Origin: Anagrus nilaparvatae
Taxonomy: Eukaryota; Arthropoda; Insecta; Hymenoptera; Mymaridae
NCBI GenBank assembly: GCA_022575985.1
Contig: JAKSXM010000137.1
Span: 22,710,001 to 22,774,000 of the forward strand
Length of the DNA: 64,000 bases
Reading direction: 5' to 3'
The notes under the pieces: generated by a model
Database searches by the model: none
Told to the model about the DNA's origin: nothing
The model's input: the letters and a program-made list of their open reading frames with translations, nothing else
Shown: positions 1 to 11,349 of the stretch, piece by piece
How positions within the stretch are numbered: position 1 is the stretch's first letter
Layout: each line of letters begins with the position of its first letter
Made by a program: the position numbers and the translations under genes

Positions 1-2320
1 CGTTTGCAGTAAAAGATGGCTACAAAAGATATTGACCCAGCTTTTCGAAGAAGCTTGAAACAATTAAAAATACTAAAAAAGTGACTCTAAACAGGTGACC
101 CTAAAAAATCATAATTAGAATCATTAACACCTTCCTTTGTTATTCTACTAGTAGGGGGGAAATCATCCTTAATTAGCTTTAAAATTAAAAAAGAAAACTT
201 CACTTAATTTTTGACGTTCAATTTTGAATAAATCCGAATGAATTTTTTGCTCTAAGTTAAATCAAGAAAAAATCTGATGATTTATTGAATTTTATGTAAT
301 TCGGGCTCGGAAACTTTAATCAAATTTGGATAATATTTAGCATTTTTTTGCATAATTTTAATACTGCCTGAGAACAATTTTAATAACAACATCTTTTTTT
401 ATTGCTCTTGTTTTCATACTAAGTACGCGTGTCGAAATTCTCATCAAAAAAATAAAAAAATTTAAAAAAAACTGCTATTGTTCGTAATTATATTTCCGTC
501 TTAAAAAAATATTCTTATTTTTTTTTTTTTTTATTATTTTTTTTTTTAAACTTGTGCATATTTGTAAATAAACAAGGTTAACGACTTGAAAAATGCAAAG
601 AATTTATTATTATTTCTATATATTTATGCATATTATAATAAACATTCTGTTTTTAACTCAATTTTCTAATTTTGTACTAGATGAATCATGAGTTTATTTC
701 TAACTAGAAATTCTCAAACAATGAAAATTTTTGTTTTAATTTATATATATCTTTTAATTTATTAAAATAACTTGCATACAAAAAGTCTGTAGTTATAATT
801 ATATTTATCTCAAATTTTAAATTTTATTAATTGAGATCAACGAATTCAGCTGGTTTCTTACATCATATAATTACCCTATATTGTATCAAAGTTTACTCAA
901 AAAAATTCCAATTTTTTTAGGGGGCTCTTGTACTAATAGCCTAGTTGTACAAGTTTTATTTTCTACTTGGTTTGGTTTTTTCACTTTAATTAAACATGTT
1001 TATAATTAAAATAAAGGAAATACAAACTTAAATGGATATTAACATTAAACATGTTTATAGACAGGGTACTTGGGGAATCTAAAAATCCATGAGGGAGGGG
1101 TTTAACTAGGACTTAAAAAAAATTTCGATTTGATCCAAAATAAGCCTGGTTTAAGGAATCAGAATAATTTGGGATTAGAGACTATTAAAGACAATTAGCT
1201 GTAGTAAACATGCTCCATGTTTTAAGGTTTTGTTTAAACAAACCAGCCCTAAGTTATTCTCTAGCAAGAAACTTCAAATTAAACAGTCTTTTTTGAAAAA
1301 AAGGAAAATTAAACTTTTTTTCAACTTAAATAATTCTTTTGAAATTTATAACTTACATCAATAAAACTAAATTTCAAACTTCACAAAATGTTATATATTA
1401 AAAAAGTTTTAAAAACAATAAACTTGAAAAACAAATTTTTTAAAACAAAATATTAAAATTTTCATACATAAATATTTGAAGTACAAGCTGTGTGTATCAA
1501 GGATTAAATATTTAATATATAAATAAATTAATCTGACCTATATACATTTTTTAATATTCTCAGCTACAATCAATAAATTTAAACTATACCTACATAAACT
1601 CCACTAGGGAATATTAATTTAAAAAATTTTATGACCTTACAAATAAATTTAAAATAAAAAAACTGAAAATCAAAAATTATTTAACTTTTAATTAATATTA
1701 AAGAGTGAGTGTAAAAAAAATATGATGTTATAATTTGTAAATAAATAATATATATAATAATAAATGACCTAGGACAAAATAGCTTTACGTGGTATAGTAA
1801 AAAAAAAAATAAAAGAAGGCCACGACGTAGTAGTTGTAGGCCAAAGCATTTATTGATTATGGTTTGCAACTGAAAAAGCTCTTTATTTAAGCTTCATATA
1901 TAAAAGATTCTACTTTCTCTCTGATCTTTCACTTTGTATTATCTTTGAAGAAATTGAAGTTTTTTTTATTCATTAAGATTGCTTTTATTTCATTAAAAAT
2001 TTTAATGCTCTTTTGTTCAATTTGCTACTTTTTTTCAATTACTTTCTTTATTCTATATCACTTTTTATTAACTTTAAAAAATTTCATTTTTTTTTAAATT
2101 AAAAAGTATATTTTATTTGTATTACAAAGAATTTTAAATCATATTGTGAACACTCAATATTTTTGTATATTTTTTATACTTCATAAGACATGATACTTTT
2201 GTTACAAATTAATTTACTATAATGCAAATTTGGTACCTTCGTAACAAACTCATGTAACTTGTTTTAACTAGGTCTTTTTTTGTTCAATAAGTAAAGCATC
2301 AGGCTTGTAATCGACGTAAT
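1..2320. other. Gene-free AT-rich intergenic sequence
   Basis: I see no coding region here. All reading frames are short and full of stops, and poly-A and poly-T runs are common. At about 1,060-1,200 there is a slightly GC-richer stretch (motifs such as ggacttaaaa and agaataatttggga) that resembles a dispersed repeat seen again near 30,890-30,990 and 40,890-41,050. The rest is simple AT-rich sequence. Confidence 0.6.
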
Positions 2321-2750
2321 TACACTGTAAAAAGTAACTTCCTTATATTAACAAAAAAATTAGAAAATTTTTGAAAAATTAGTAAATTTTCAAAAAAATT
2401 TATAAATATTCGAAAAAAATCGTATAATTACTAAATTTAGTATATTAACAAAAAATTCGAGTATTCTCGATTTTTTTTTGTGAATTAGCAAGAAAAATTT
2501 ATAATTTACAATTTTTTTTCGAAAATTTACAAAAAATAGTCGTCAATTTCCGAAAAATAATTGAAAATTTGCAACTTTTTTCAAAAAATCACAAAAAAAA
2601 TCGAGAATTCTCGAATTTTTAGATAATATACTAAATTTATTAAATTTACGATTTTTATCGAATATTTACAATATTTTTTGAAAATTTACTAATTTTTCGA
2701 AAATTTTCTAATTTTTTTGTTAATATAAGGAAGTTACTTTTTAAAGTGTA
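2321..2750. mobile_element. Palindromic foldback MITE, copy 1
   Basis: The left end reads TA-CACTGTAAAAAGTAACTT and the right end is its near-exact reverse complement ending in AAGTGTA. The symmetry continues inward through almost the whole 430 bases (for example the aattctcga / tcgagaatt pairs near the middle), so the element could fold back on itself. It encodes nothing. The TA at both edges fits a TA target duplication, as made by Tc1/mariner-type transposases, but the superfamily is an inference. A second copy lies at 5,084-5,492. Confidence 0.8.
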
Positions 2751-5083
2751 GTTTTGATTCTCAACTTTTATCAAAAGGACTATAATTTTTTTAACAAACA
2801 ATAACAGAATCTCCTTTTGGTCATTAACATTTTATTCTAGACAGTGTCTAAAACATAGGTACTAGGTTTAGTGTAGGACCAAAGAGGAAGGACAAATACT
2901 CTATTTCTTGTCTTGGTATTTTTTCAAAATTGAAGGTAAGATAGGACAGGAATTTCATTGTTTCTTGATTTAGAAATCTTGATCTTTAATAGAAAAATTT
3001 ATAATTAAAATTTAAAATTAATCAATAAAGCCTGGGAAAAATCAATCACTTTGCTTTCCCTAAAAAACTTGCACTTTTCAGCCTTTAAATTATAAGTTTT
3101 TGATTATTTTACGAAATAAAATTAAAATTAAAATTAAACTTTGACCCTTTTTAAATAATGGACTAAAGTTTGTCAGCGTTATTTGACATACGATTGATCT
3201 GTTAGGATATTAAATTTATGCTTGATTTGCAAAAAATTCTTAACCAAATTTAGCTTTCCATCTTTCAAACATATTCCAATAAAATAAAAATTTTTGCAAT
3301 TTTTAAAAATTCGTCAACAAATTACGCATTTAAAATTTTTTATAAAAAAAAAATAAAAACGCAATTTAGTAGTATTCTAGATGATACATTAACTTGTTGA
3401 CAGATCATATATGATATGTGCATGATATTTATATAAAAATATGAAAGCATTATGGCGCCTACCGGTTTATAATATGCAATGACTCACGTATCATACATTT
3501 TCATTGCCAAAATACATTTATAAAAAAAATGCAACATTTTTTTAAAAAATATAAAAATAGTACATTTTTATTTATTATTGCAATAAATTTATTTTTATAT
3601 AATAAATAATATTATCAATCATTAATTAAATGATTTTATTAAATTATAAATGTTTTAAAATTTTAAATTTAATTGGAAAATGAAAAATTTAAGTAATCAA
3701 TATGTTTGATTAAAATTAATGTTACATTTTATGTATTCAAACAGCATGATAATTAATGATATATCAGTTTACTTCAAATTTAACCTATTTGTATTAGATG
3801 CAAAAATTTTTTATTTTTAGAAAATAGATATTTTTCACAGTGTAATACGCAGTAAAAGATTTTTTTTTTATTTTATTTTATTATTCTAGTAAATAAACAT
3901 TTTTTCCTTGACCTTAAATCAGTTTCATGCAACATTGAATCTTTCAAACTAAATTTTTGAAGTAAAATACATAGAAATAAAATTAGCAAAGTTATACTAA
4001 AAAAAGAAAAGTTAACTTTTATTAACAGGTGCGTTTATTTTCATTTTAAAGCAGACAGTACACTCTCATGAACTCTGGAGATATTTTTGATGCTTGAGTA
4101 AAGTTGGATTTTTATGATATTGGGGCATATTCTGATCGAGTTTATTTTTGGGGATTTTGAAGTAATGATTTTTAAGTTTAATAATCTCTTTTTAAAACAA
4201 TAAAATAAAAATGGGCAAATTATTGTATACATAAAAAAAATTGTAAGCTCTTTCTCAAACAGTCTTAGCCGTTTTTGTTATGTCAGACTAGAGTCTACGA
4301 ATTAAAATTCTGAACAATTGGTTACAGTCTGAACCTTACAGATATTCTATAGTATTTACCAAATTGACTACATAATTTTTAAAAGAATAAAAAATAATAA
4401 AGACACAGAACGACGCCCTTATTAAAACGTTAATATACTGGCGCCAGTAAATTAGTCTGAGTCAAACTTTTGTAAATAGAATTGAATAATTATTATGTAA
4501 TCGTTTCGTTCCTCGGTCATTAGTTTCTTATACAATACGAATAACTTTTAATTAAAAATTTTAATAATAAAAATCATTAATTATTTTCGTTTTATAAATA
4601 TTTATTTCGAGTTATGTAAAATTGCATAAAATATTTGAATTTCAATAAAAAATGATTGATTTATTCATTATATGAATTCAAGATGCATAAAACAAGGTAC
4701 TCATGTTGTTTTTCAATATAAACTTTGGTATGAATAATTAAAAATTTTGTGTGTGAGTAATCTTATTTTTTTTTAAATGTTGATAATATTATTCAGACTT
4801 TTTTTTTTTTTTTTTATTTAGCTTTAGAACAACAACACACAACACTTTGTGACACTATGTCAGATTGCTATTAATTGAATTTTGCTTGAATAGTTCAAAA
4901 ATAATGAAATTTAAGCAATATTTGAAGAGTACACTATGACAGTGATGAGTTGGAAACTAAAATTTTTTATTAGGACAGTAATTAATTTGGTTTAGAATTA
5001 TTTTAGCATTTATTTATTTGTTTTCAAAATTTTACAGACGTTTACAGCCTTACATGAAATATAATGCATATTTGTATAATAAA
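2751..5083. other. Gene-free intergenic sequence between two MITE copies
   Basis: No frame here resembles a protein. The 63-residue frame on the minus strand at 4,041-4,232 has no family signature and ordinary local composition, so I treat it as chance. The sequence includes an A/T microsatellite-like run near 3,860-3,890 and a poly-T run near 4,800. Confidence 0.55.
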
Positions 5084-5492
5084 TACATTGTAAAAAGTAA
5101 CTTTCTTAGATTTACAAAAAAAATATAATTTTTTCGAAAAATTTGTGAATTTTCAAAAAATTTTGTAAATATTCGATAAAAATCGTAAATTTACTAAATT
5201 TAGTATATTATCAAAAAATTCGAGAATTCTTGATTTTTTTTGTAATTTTACGAAAAAAATTGTAAATTCACAACTATTTTTTGTAAATTTTCGAAAAAAA
5301 ATTGTAAATTATCAATTTTTCTTGCGAATTTACAAAAAAAAATCGAGAATTCTCGAATTTTTCGGTAATATACTAAATTTAGTAAATATACGATTTTTTT
5401 CGAATATTTACAAATTTTTTCGAAAATATACTAATTTTTCTAAAATATTCTAATTTTTTTGTTAATATAAGAAAGTTACTTTTTACAGTGTA
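5084..5492. mobile_element. Palindromic foldback MITE, copy 2
   Basis: The left end TA-CATTGTAAAAAGTAACTT and the right end AAGTTACTTTTTACAGTGTA are inverted repeats. The 409-base body has the same internal order as copy 1: fields of aatttttcga and aaattcgaga motifs arranged symmetrically around the centre. Differences from copy 1 are scattered point changes and small indels, so the two are diverged copies of one family. It has no coding capacity. Confidence 0.8.
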
Positions 5493-7559
5493 GTTTTAAA
5501 TTAACTACAATTTATTATCATAAAATAATAAGTAATTATATATTTATCAAGTAATTTATTAGAAAAATATTTGGTACTTGATCATTTATATTAAATAACG
5601 TTTTTTTATATATAAATAAGCAAATTTATAATTATTATTTTTTTAACTTATAGAATTTCTCTACCTTGGTATAGCATATAAATATGTTACCACTTAATTT
5701 ACAAAAAAATTAAAATATAAAATATAAAAAATAAGTATTTTGTTGACAAAATATTTTTTTTCTGCTGGCTAGACAGTTAAAAAGTAAATAATATTGACCG
5801 AGGTCGCAAATTAAACAAAATTTTATTAAATTGCGGCAATAAAATATTTCTTTTTAAATGTGCAATCTAAAAAGTTGCAAATTTAAGCAATATTTTAATT
5901 TTGAAATAAAAGGTAATTTAGGATAGGCAATATTAAAAACTACTTTTTATAGTTTTATAAGATCAGGACTAATGATTTAAGGTATAGCCGTATGCTCCTC
6001 CCCCATTCCGCCATTGATGGAACACTGATTTTTGCATTCTATGATGACCATTGCCCAGGAAACTAATTATTCAAGAGGTATATGATCACAAGTCATTTTT
6101 TTTAGATCCAAAATATTTCTGAATTTATCAGAAGGTATATGCAAAAGGTTCTTTCATTATAAAAATATGATCCCTGTACAGATTGATCAGTTTAGAATAG
6201 CTATAGAGAACTAAAGTTCAAAAATTAAAAAGTGCATCTTGAGGACTATCTGCAACGTCTGTATGCTTTATGGGCAACACTAAACCTTTTCCTGGTTGAA
6301 AATAAAAATTTAACAGCTATTTTAGTCAATATTACTAAATTTCTCAGATATGTGAGTATTTGCCAAAGTTTTGGACTTTTTGCATTATTATTTTAATAAA
6401 TCATATAGCATATATGAAGTTCTGAATCAAGACTCTGATAAATGGCTTTTCAATCTATATAACTCGAAGCTAAAACGAAAATTTTTCAGTAAATTAAATA
6501 AAAAGAAGACTTTGATTTTATTACTTATTGATTTGCAAAAATACGCAAAAAATTACAAAATGATATTAATACACATGAAATTTGATATACATTAAATATA
6601 TCTTTATTTATATATTTATGTCATTTAGATGTGGTAAAATTATATTGCACTTGACGGTTTATGTTATAAACATCACTTCGCTTTCATGCCGACATTCTAT
6701 TTTTATCCTCGATTTTTTTTTGAGTCGCATTATATTTTACTTATGTTTTTTATATGTATGAGTATGCACTTACTTTAAAGTCATTGTGGAAATTTCCATT
6801 GTAAAGAAAACCCATTGGCGTAAGCAGTTTTGATTCATTGAACTTTCATTTTGACTTACCAGTTTATTTATGTTAAAATCAACCTTTTTTTATAAAATTT
6901 AAATATTTCATTTTTTATTCAGATAGGTAATTGTTAATTAAGTATTCATTTTTAATAAATATTTAGCAAATAAAATAAAATTTTTTGAATATAGATCGAA
7001 ATTGGAATTATCGATGAGCAAAATAAAAATGTAAAAATATTTGTGGTTTATCTGGTTATTTGCATGACATAAGTAAATTTTAAGTTCTGCTTTTAATTGG
7101 TTAGGTATCAAGTTTAAACTAGAATTTTAATTTAAAATATTCAGTTTCATTCTTGTGTTGCGGTGAACATTATTTAATAGTCTGAGAACGCAGTTTTGAA
7201 TCCTTTATAATTTACCATGATTGGATTTAGACGTATTATTCCATATTACCGACGCATAGGATAATTTATATGGGACGATAAATATTTTTTCACGCATACA
7301 AAAAATTAATAAATATAACTAAAATTACGATTTTGTTTACTAAATTCAGTTTGGTTAAACGTCACTATAAATTATTAGTAAAATTTACTAATAAAATTTG
7401 TTTATAAAACCTAAACATCAATTTTTTTAGAAAAATTTACTAATTTTTTGGTTATATTTACCAATCTATATTAATTTGTTTTTACTACATTTTTATAGGT
7501 TAATTTTACTATTCTTTTTTTTGCGTGTTAGATTATATTATAACTTAGAAAGTTATTGA
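5493..7559. other. Intergenic AT-rich sequence
   Basis: No supported gene. A 74-residue open frame at 6,371-6,595 (+) starts with a plausible ATG, but its lysine- and leucine-rich composition is what AT-rich noncoding DNA gives. Around 7,250-7,530 there is another stretch with partly symmetric actaaattt / aaatttact motifs that may be a further decayed foldback element. Confidence 0.5.
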
Positions 7560-9020
7560 CTATGGGTTTCTCTAATTAAATATTATGTTTAGGACAAACA
7601 GCTACAGGTAACATCTAAATCATCTGCCTCTGAACCTCTTGACATCAATCTTGGGGTCCCTCAGAGATCGGTATTAGGGCCACTGTTATTCTGCTTATAC
7701 ATTAATGACATTAAATCCCATCTACTACCGTTTATACCTGGTGTGCTACATTTACTTTATGCTGATGATTTTTAAGTTTATATCCAGGCCTCTTCTGAAG
7801 AAATGTCAATTTCTATTTACACAATGTCACTTGTAGTTCGCTATATTTCTGATTGGGCTGACAATGTCTCTCTCCACTTAAATCAGGATATAACTAAGGC
7901 CATCTTTTTTGGCTCCATCAAGCTTGTAAATCGAATCAAAAATCAAAATTATCCTGGCATTGATCGAATTTTCCCTCCCTTTATAAACAAGGTTAAGAGC
8001 TTAGGGGTCATTTTGTACGCAAAATTATTATGAGAACCTCATATTAAATCTATTCAGAAAAAAGTTAATCGTGAACTTTATACACTCAGATTTATACGAA
8101 ATTGCACTAATTAAGCCCTGCGTACTGAATTAGTTCAATCATTGATAATGCCTCATCTTGATTAGTTTATCTTGATGCAAACACAAAATTGAAACTCGCC
8201 TTCAAAGATTCCAGTAAACTCCCTTTAGGAAATAATTAGGTTGGCTACTAACTGACACACAAAGACAATATTTTACAGCCATACTTATTTATAAAGTACT
8301 ACGACTTAATCAACCTAATTACTTAACGCACCTTTTTACAAAGCAAGTTCCTAAAAGTAACGCATGGGGCAAACGACGTTTTAAGGAGTTAATTTGGGGG
8401 TAAATAAAAATGATGACAGAACTGAATGAAACTGGAAAATTATTAAATTTAAACATTTTAAAAGTTGAATAGAACTTGGTTTTACATTTATTACCAAATT
8501 AATTTTCATTTTATTGCAATTAAAAATAGGCAGTTTAACATTGCTCTTATGGAAATTCATATTTGGAGCTTACAAAAAGTATGATAGTGATGACACAGGG
8601 AGATGAAACTAATTCAATATCATAAATAAATTGTCAAAGATTATATTTCCAATTTATTTTATCTAGGTTACCACATTCAATCATTAATTATTCGGTAAAA
8701 ACCAAGTTTTAGCAAGTACCATAACCTAAAATTATAATGTTTTTTCATAATTTATAAAATTAAAATAATTTTTTTTGCAATAATATTACATATATAATTT
8801 TATTTTAAACTGCAAATTATAAAAAAAAATAGCGTTGGTAATGTGGATATTGAATCAAATGTTCTATTTACCCTCATAACTCCTTAAGGAGCTATCTCTT
8901 CCTAAAACTAAATACTATGGTATTTCCTCCTTGCAGTTTCAGGGCTCTAAATTCTGGAATTCTCTGCCTTCAGATCATTTGCTCATCTCCTTTTTGAATT
9001 TCTTAAAATCAAATTTTTTC
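7560..9020 (+). pseudogene. Decayed non-LTR retrotransposon (LINE), reverse transcriptase part
   Basis: Translation from about 7,629 gives the reverse transcriptase core: LGVPQRSVLGPLLFCLYIND, then YADDF at 7,758-7,772. YADDF holds the two catalytic aspartates and is followed at once by a TAA stop. The usual PQGS is changed to PQRS. The frame resumes at about 7,803 with thumb-region sequence (SDWADNVSLHLN, SLGVILYAKLL) and stops at 8,031. Further C-terminal fragments follow, ending near 8,930-9,020 with the typical FWNSLPSDHL tail. Non-matching sequence at about 8,400-8,870 may be an insertion. Stops and shifts make it dead. The arrangement fits the Jockey/CR1 group of APE-type LINEs; the exact clade is not resolved. 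Confidence 0.87.
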
Positions 9021-9249
9021 AAATATTAGATCCATATAACTGAATCTTGAACTTGTGTTGTGGAATACCTAATCGTAACACTTATATTTTGCGTAGACTT
9101 ACGCTACAGACTATTCTGTCTTGCTATATGGGCTACAGAGCTGCAGATTTATACTACCTACACGTTATTTGTTTATTCAAATATAAACTGATTTTTTTAT
9201 GAGTGAACCAAAAATACTATGTTATTGTGTCTAAAGGGAAAAGAATTTA

Positions 9250-10330
9250 ATTTCACCATGTTCATCTTTAAGAGAAGAAATAGAGTTGCGAGTTCTGGTT
9301 AGCAATTTTGTTATTTAATATAAAGAACGATTTTTAATTTTTTAACGGTATCAATCCAAGAGTTATTACGAAAATTTTGTATTAAGTCTGAGACTCTACT
9401 ACCATCTAATCCATTTCTTAATTTACAAAAATAAATCTAAGGCTGGAGTCGAAATCAATTAATTTTTTGTTGACGATATTCAATCAAGTCAATAATTTCT
9501 TTGGGCATGGGATCGACTCTTGTATTTTTAGTATGTTTTTGGACTCGACTTATTAATTGTGGCTGTAATATCCTCAGTTATTATATTGACACTATTCCTA
9601 CCGAATTTAATTTGACGTTACCAAGTCGACAATTGCGAAGAGACTCGTTAAAGTTATCCAAGTTTATTTTTGAATAATTGAATTTAGGCTTGCCTGTATT
9701 ATAGCTGCATTTAAGATCAAATGTATGTAAAATCGGAAGATGATCCAAATCCAGCAAAATCTAATCGGGATCGGCATTGTCGGAATTGTAATTAAAATTT
9801 TTCAAGAGATCAAATATTAATTCGATTTTTTAGGCTTACCTTACCTTTTTTAGGTTTGCAAAAAAAGGGAAATAAGTGTGTAAGTTCAGGACTGAGATTT
9901 CAATTTCAGTTTTTATAAAATTATTTAGAAGTTTTATACCATGTGCATTGTTTGTACGACGGCCCCATGCACTATTATTGGAGTTAAAATCATCAGCTGC
10001 CAATATTTTGTAGGAAGTTTTACAATTTTTATCTGTATCATTTTTATTAAGAGTTACTAGGGGATTTATAAGCTGAAACAATGGTTTCACCATTATTTTT
10101 TATGTTAACTTCGGTTGCTTCTAAAGATTCAAGATTATTTATTACGATTTCATAATTTTTGATCCCTCATTATTAACTCAGTACCTTTGATATTAATATT
10201 TCTGTATAATACAATATCAAAATTCTGTATCAAAATAATTTTGCTTTTTTTTTATTATACCTACTGCTACATTTAGTTCAACTGTTTGTTTCCAATAGCT
10301 TTTTTTGTGACAGTTTTACCATTAATTCCT
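9250..10330 (-). pseudogene. Decayed LINE, AP-endonuclease (EEP) part and linker
   Basis: On the minus strand, 10,093-9,836 is open and contains ILAADDFNSNNSAWGRRTNN, followed by KLLNNFI and TYFP. This matches the catalytic core of the exonuclease-endonuclease-phosphatase domain of APE-type LINEs, where the usual string is GDFN(A/S)-H-x-x-WG. Before it, in a shifted frame, IEATEVNI-like sequence (about 10,150-10,080) is the domain's usual upstream segment. Downstream, 9,700-9,300, come fragments of the linker between endonuclease and reverse transcriptase, including LRNGLDGSRVSDLI, broken by stops. It lies tail-to-tail with the plus-strand LINE piece at 7,560-9,020 and is not its missing half, because the strand differs. 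Confidence 0.82.
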
Positions 10331-11217
10331 GTGATACCAGATATATTTATATCACCAGCAGATTCAGTAAACATTGGAAAGGATAAAGAAAATAACGTGT
10401 AAAGAATTTTTAATTAATTTTCAAACTCATTTTTATTGAATAAGACATAAAAATCACAACTTACATTTCGTAGCATACGAAAATTATAAATTGAAATAGC
10501 ATTTTTCTTAATCAGAATTTTAAATATTTTTATTCAATTGCTATTCATCACGAGTAATAGAAATTTTTTATCTCATGGAATCAGTTATTTTATTATTTTA
10601 TTATTATTTATGTCATCAATATCAAACATTAACAAAATACTTAAATACATTGATATACTTATAAACTATATGTGGAATGTGGTCATAATCACATCATTTG
10701 TTCGTGTTTAATAAAATTTTTTTGAGAATTGTAATTTAGGTTTGTAAAAAAATTTGTGATAAACATTAAATTAGTTATAATCAATACCAAAATTTAATTT
10801 GGGATGGAACAAGTTACGAAAAATTCAATTTAAAATCATAGATTTTTCATTTTATTAAGTAGAAATTTTTTTAAACAATAATTTTAAAGTAAGATGATTT
10901 TAACAAATAAATGGTACAGAATTTTACTGTGAAAAAATGAACAAATATTTTTGGTACTACAGAACCAATGATGTGATTTATTTACATATGTTTATTTATA
11001 CTAAAATTATTAAGATTCTCTTTATGTTTTATAAAATAACTAAAAATTATATATAAATAATAATAAATATTGATTTTTTCGCTATTAAATATACGAATTT
11101 CGTCAAGTAGGCTCTTAATTATTGTTTTATTTTACGGCTTTATTTTTATAGATTAGATATTTTTTGGCAGTAACATTTAAAACTTTTATGAACAAGGAGA
11201 AATTTTAATTTATCAAT
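10331..11217. other. AT-rich intergenic sequence
   Basis: I see nothing that can be named here: no open frame of note, no long inverted repeat and no tandem array. Confidence 0.5.
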
Positions 11218-11349
11218 TTAGTTTTTATTTTTTCTTGATACCGAAATCTTCTTTTCTTCAGCTTCAATTTTAATACTAAAACTTTTTTCTAATACTGTAT
11301 TTTTAAGTTTCTCCTGGCTCATATTCTTATATTTCTTGTTTAAAATGTA
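11218..11349 (-). CDS. Candidate terminal coding exon of an unknown gene
   Basis: On the minus strand a good acceptor (ATATTTCAG, exon starts at 11,349) is followed by 43 open codons and TAA at 11,218-11,220. The peptide is lysine- and glutamate-rich (it includes NMSQEKLKNTVLEKSF) and looks more protein-like than the surrounding AT-rich frames. No upstream exon could be joined to it. If it is real, the other exons must be at higher coordinates, before the serine-rich gene that ends at 18,137, or the exon is orphaned. It could equally be chance: an AG preceded by T-rich sequence is common here. Confidence 0.25.
   Translation of the reverse strand, partial: YILNKKYKNMSQEKLKNTVLEKSFSIKIEAEEKKISVSRKNKN

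Noticed and set aside
6371..6595. 74-residue plus-strand frame
   Set aside because: Lysine-, leucine- and isoleucine-rich composition as expected from AT-rich DNA; no family match or splice context.
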